From: Cyanoderma ruficeps
Taxonomy: Eukaryota; Chordata; Aves; Passeriformes; Timaliidae
Assembly (NCBI GenBank): GCA_008694505.1
Contig: VZDJ01007755.1
Location: forward strand, 4,093,790 to 4,157,789
Reading direction: 5' to 3'
DNA: 64,000 nt
Made by a program: the position numbers and the translations under genes. The notes beneath the pieces are model-generated. The model did not search any database and was not told the DNA's origin. It saw only the letters and a program-made list of their open reading frames with translations. Positions 60,501 to 64,000 of this stretch are shown one piece after another (the first letter of the stretch is position 1; each line of letters begins with the position of its first letter).

Positions 60501-62877
60501 TGATAGCAGGATGCCCTGAGAGATCTTTCCCTGTCTTTAAGCACTAATAGATAATATTTCCTGCCAGCAGATATTACAGAGTTGTGAATCTCAAGAGTGA
60601 GAGTGCAAAACAGGTTTCTAACTGCAAATGCTGAAATATTTCTGAAATATTCTCTTTCTGCATAAAAAGTTCCCATATGAAGTCTTTGCCTGATGGAATT
60701 ACTCTAATCAGATTCTGTGTAATGAAAAAGGTTAACAAATACATGACTTTGCATTCTAAAAAGTTCTCAGCCTTTTTGTTTTTTAAAGCACAGCTACATC
60801 AAAAAGAAGGAAGTCCTTGCTACTGAGCATGAATCTCACTGCTTGTTCCAAAGGACCTATATTGACTGGCCTATGCTCTTAGCATTTGAAAAAACACTGT
60901 AATTTTTCCTTTGTTATTAGACTCATCTACAGGGCTAAACAGAACCTAATTACTGATTATAGTTTTCTGGCATTTGGAATTTTATATTCTTTTCTCAATT
61001 TTCGGTATAATATGTGAATTAGGTCTACTCTTCAATCAGTTAAAAGCTGTGCAAGTATTTTTTTGCTTTTCTGGTTATTACGGTTGGACAGGAACAGTGG
61101 CTAATGCAGAACTGTGGGCTATTACTTATTCCAGCTAAAAGTAAAATGATCATGTATTTTCTGCTAAAGAAGATACTTATTGTTCTCTGCAAAGTGTTAA
61201 GGAGAAAGAATAGACAATACTGGATTGTGTTATTTCCATGTGTAAACATTTCTCAGTTCCACTGTAATTTCTTGTCTTCAAGGACAAACTGATGTCAATT
61301 CAGACAAAGCTCTTGCATAGTAGGAAATGTGATTTGCTTGAAATGTAACATGGAAGTGCCAAGGTAAACTCTAAGATCTGTTTTCTGCAATCTTTGACTT
61401 TAAAGGTGAAAAGCTTGATAAAACATCTGAAGGTAAAATGGCTGTATTTTCTTTGGGCTTTGACTTTAAAGGTTAGATTTTAAACTGAGTGGATGACTCT
61501 GAGGAAGCTAGTTTCAGAAACTGTTGTATTTTTTAAGGTATTTTTAGCACAGTGTTTTCTCCATGCTTTAGACTAGGTGTTTGAAGATTTGTTTCTGGTT
61601 CAGCTAGTTCAACTTAAATGAGTGTAAGCTTTTTCTTTTGTATAATTCAAATTTCTGCAGTTAATCTACTTGAAAGGCTTGTTTCTGTCTGCAAAGTCCT
61701 GATAGCAGCCAATTTCATCCTTGCAGTGTGAAGGCTTCCCAACTACAAAGTTTTGACTGCCATTAATGTGCACTTTCTTTTAGTTGGGCCAATGGTTCTG
61801 TGTTCTTTGAAACAAACTCAGACATTTTCTGTTCCTTTTTGTTCAGAATTGTGTACATAGATTGTGTAATTGTTTTTTCGTACTATTTAGAATCTCTACA
61901 TCTTGGATTAGCTTCTTTTTCCCTACGATTTCTCCTTTCTGCTCGAGCTCTGAAGGGTCAATATAATTCTAATTGGGCTGAGAGGGATGCGACTCCTTCA
62001 CTAGATGCTTCATCAAATTCTGATCACAAAATCAATTCATATGCACTCCCTTCAGCCTATTGTTCTGTGATGCTCAGATTGGTCAAAGTTGATGTTTATA
62101 TTTGCTTTGATGATGTAAAGCTCCCAGAGGAAGTGAAAGTCATTTCTGCTATTGAATAACACAAAACTATTTCCAGCTCTTCCAGAGTGAGGCCTTCACT
62201 GGAAAGTCCAGTAAGAACCCAAACTCTTCTCTCCTATGAGCAACAAAACAAGACTCCTTAAACGACAACATAATAAAACACTGCTGCCTTTGCAGAAGGC
62301 AAAGCAACCAAATACAGAACAAAGACTGACGTACCTGTGAACCATGCTGTACCTACCCTGTGGCTGAGACTAAGGCTCTGCTCCCTGGACCTGTCAGACT
62401 TCAGACTAACTGGTGTTTTACAGCTCCATAATCTGATCTTAGATGTTAAATGAATTGGGAGCTACTGGCATTTTGGCAGATCTGCTTTTACATTCAGTGA
62501 GATTCTATTCCACTAAGAATATTGAGCAAGACTTGCTGATATGGATTATCCTTACTCTTTATCCTCCACCATATAGCAAATGCCACAGGTGCTGAGCAGG
62601 ATGTACCCTTTGGTTAAGGCAGTACATCTTGATAATGTACAAAGCCACGAGGAATGGTTTAGTGGAACAATGTGGGAATGCATTTGGGTCAAGTGAGGCC
62701 TGTTAAAGAATTATCATTTTCAGAAGTTTAAAAGATGCAACATCACACTGAAATAACAGCATTTAAAGAGGAGGTACCTACCTCAACTGTCTTGCAGGTC
62801 TCCTCCAGCTGCGTGACAATCCCTTGCATTCTGTCATTGCTCCCCACCAGAACTGCAATGCCATCACTCAGCTCAGA
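54209..62877 (-). CDS. TRIM55: TRIM55 (MuRF2), 3' part: six coding exons, 5' exons outside the window
   Basis: Muscle RING-finger E3 ubiquitin ligase that associates with microtubules and sarcomeric titin. Minus-strand exons: 62877-62782, 58938-58705, 57638-57616, 57519-57395, 56592-56369, 54541-54209, all with GT-AG borders. They total 1035 bases, 344 codons plus stop, with frame kept at every junction. The 96, 234 and 23-base exons are the signature TRIM coiled-coil exon sizes. Order: coiled coil ([18 protein letters not shown]), COS box around [15 protein letters not shown] and NAKTLLQK, then EKIIREIDF, a glutamate-rich tail, and the conserved [10 protein letters not shown]. It ends near the human C-terminal region. 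Human TRIM55 has about 548 residues, so roughly the first third (RING, B-box) is missing because the window ends. TRIM63 and TRIM54 are paralogues, but the acidic tail and [10 protein letters not shown] fit TRIM55. Confidence 0.95.
54542..56368 (-). other. TRIM55: TRIM55 intron between acidic and C-terminal exons
   Basis: About 1.8 kb of AT-rich DNA between validated splice sites. Frames inside it on either strand have no recognisable domain. No repeat was recognised. Confidence 0.75.
56369..56592 (-). CDS. TRIM55: TRIM55 exon (acidic, glutamate-rich tail, 224 bases)
   Basis: Acceptor ACATGTCCTATCAG and donor GTAAAT. The 74 codons begin with a run of glutamates and glycines, pass through [20 protein letters not shown], and end [11 protein letters not shown] in phase 0. 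The acidic low-complexity tail is typical of MuRF2 and disordered. The GAG/GAA codon repeat makes the length prone to change between species. Confidence 0.93.
56593..57394 (-). other. TRIM55: TRIM55 intron between COS-box and acidic exons
   Basis: About 0.8 kb between GTATGT donor and TATCAG acceptor. Nothing else is recognised in it. Confidence 0.75.
57395..57519 (-). CDS. TRIM55: TRIM55 exon (end of COS box, 125 bases)
   Basis: Acceptor CTCTATTTTAG and donor GTATGT. Encodes [19 protein letters not shown] and then [20 protein letters not shown], matching human TRIM55 closely as recalled. It leaves one base of a glutamate codon for the next exon. Confidence 0.95.
57616..57638 (-). CDS. TRIM55: TRIM55 micro-exon (23 bases)
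   Basis: Acceptor TTTCCACAG and donor GTGAGT enclose 23 bases coding NAKTLLQ plus two bases of a lysine codon. A 23-base exon at this point is typical of TRIM genes. It ends in phase 2 and joins the next exon to make K-I-T-E. Confidence 0.92.
57639..58704 (-). other. TRIM55: TRIM55 intron between coiled-coil exon and micro-exon
   Basis: About 1.07 kb, AT-rich. It contains a poly-T run near 57910-57926 and an impure TTTGG/TTTTG simple repeat at about 58090-58132. Confidence 0.75.
58705..58938 (-). CDS. TRIM55: TRIM55 exon (coiled coil and start of COS box, 234 bases)
   Basis: Flanked by acceptor TTCACAG and donor GTATAA. The 78 codons begin [19 protein letters not shown] and end [11 protein letters not shown]. 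This is the main dimerising coiled coil and leads into the COS box used by MuRF proteins for microtubule binding. 234 bases is the classic size of this exon in TRIM genes. Confidence 0.96.
58939..62781 (-). other. TRIM55: TRIM55 intron between the 96-base and 234-base exons
   Basis: About 3.8 kb. No further exon is needed, since the two flanking exons join in phase 0 as ETCKTVE-ECCKRQ. Frames here (for example 61800-62159) show no domain. Confidence 0.75.
62782..62877 (-). CDS. TRIM55: TRIM55 exon (start of coiled coil, 96 bases)
   Basis: Starts after an acceptor CTGCCCAG and ends ACAGTTGAG with donor GTAGGT. Encodes [19 protein letters not shown] followed by a stretch ending ETCKTVE, the segment joining the B-box to the coiled coil. 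It is in phase 0 at both ends and 96 bases long, a standard TRIM exon size. Confidence 0.93.
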
Positions 62878-64000
62878 CTGGGCAGTAAGGGGAGAGCAAG
62901 CAGAAAGGGTGTTAGGTGCTGTCACACGTCAGGGTTAGACGTCACACATCTAACAGCGGGGACCAGGGGTCAAATAAGCCATACCCAGGATATTACTTCG
63001 TCTTTCCACCAGAACTGAGAAAAATTGGAGCTTTATGTGCCCACAAGATACCTGCTTGTATTTTGACATTTGTTTCCACCCTCAAGACACTATGAAAACA
63101 TTGACATTTTTAATTTTTAATGGAGAAGAAACTGTGGTTTAGAAAGAGGAAAGCACTCTGTTCTAAGAAGTTCTTCTAGATGCTTTTGTCTGAAGTGCTG
63201 TTTCAACAACCCCCAAATATTTCCTTTGGGTTTGTTGAGAGAAAAGACTCTTGAGGGTTTGTTTTTTTTTTTTTTTTGCAGTGTCTGGGTCTAGCCACAC
63301 CACTGTGGTGTTTCCCTGAGGACTGTAGCTCTTGGCCTTCATATAGAAAAGAGACAGCCCATGGACCTGGAGGGACCAAGGTGTTACAGAGTCCCTGGCA
63401 TGCAGGCAGTAGGGTTGGGGTTGTGGTGAGAGCAGAAAAGGGAGAGAAGGTAGAGGCTGAGCCACTGGCACGAGGGAAACAAGCAGAGGAAGAAAATAAC
63501 CTGAGTGTGGGGATGGAGATGATTATGAGATATTCCTAAGAGAGACAAAGAAGCCAGTCCTAGGGAACTTAGGGAGGGTTCTGGGGAGTGCAAGGGGCCC
63601 TTGGCACACTGCTGTAGTAACAGAGAAAACTGTGTTCATGTCCTCCACAGCTCTGTACAGGATCCTTTGAAGCATGCATCCTGTAGCCTCCAGGTTATGC
63701 CTCTCATCTTGGGAATGACAGCCCCATTCCATGGGCACTCTGGAAAGGAAGACACAGTTTGCAAATCTCCATGCAAAATGAGTGACTGGGGGCATGGATT
63801 CAGTCCAAGAAACTTCTCCTTCTTCTCCCACCTTTTTTTGATTGAAAAGGATGTTTTTAAGTCCTTTCCTAAAGCAACTCCTCATTTGTAGTTTACACAC
63901 ACACATGCATCTGTGTGACAAAGTTGGAGGCTGGGATTGCAAACTTGGCCGGTCTGATTACTTGTCCCACTGGGGCCCTCCAGAAAAATGAGCTGTTTAT
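62878..64000 (-). other. TRIM55: TRIM55 upstream intron sequence to the window edge
   Basis: No RING or B-box cysteine pattern is visible on the minus strand here, so the exons for those domains must lie beyond the right edge. Contains a poly-T run at about 63262-63279 and a short CA repeat near 63895. Confidence 0.6.

Overview
The window looks like avian nuclear DNA, most likely from a passerine or other neoavian bird. It contains 5'-truncated CR1 LINE 3' ends, two solo LTRs with target-site duplications, few other repeats, and the vertebrate gene pair CRH and TRIM55 in tail-to-tail order. The assembly has an 18-base gap inside a TCTA microsatellite and a single N inside a long poly-T run. 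The bird assignment is inferred from repeats and synteny, not from a database match.

Layout. From 1 to about 34.0 kb lies a gene-poor region upstream of CRH, with no supportable coding gene. It holds a solo LTR (241-922), a CR1 fragment (about 10.34-10.47 kb), the gapped TCTA repeat (20.3 kb), a 170-codon unassigned ORF (20786-21298, minus), a second solo LTR (21575-22204), a CR1 copy (28.66-29.18 kb) and remnants of ancient amniote SINE-like repeats. From about 34.0 to 37.5 kb the DNA becomes very CpG-rich and holds the complete CRH gene on the plus strand: conserved promoter with CRE and TATA box, a 5' UTR exon, one intron with a REST-type (RE1) site, and a second exon carrying the whole 175-residue preprohormone and the 3' UTR. 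From 37.5 to 54.2 kb is intergenic DNA. From 54.2 kb to the right edge is the 3' two-thirds of TRIM55 (MuRF2) on the minus strand, six coding exons whose summed length is a multiple of three. The RING and B-box exons lie beyond the window.

Biology. CRH encodes the hypothalamic stress hormone; the 41-residue peptide here appears identical to the human one, while the propeptide differs and carries a glutamine tract. TRIM55 is a muscle-specific E3 ligase of the sarcomere. The two genes are neighbours in mammals too, and nothing suggests shared function. No undescribed system stands out. The best leads are regulatory oddities at CRH: a G-run beside the CRE, an RE1 with a shortened spacer, a G-quadruplex motif in the 3' UTR, and CpG-dense DNA beyond the poly(A) sites.
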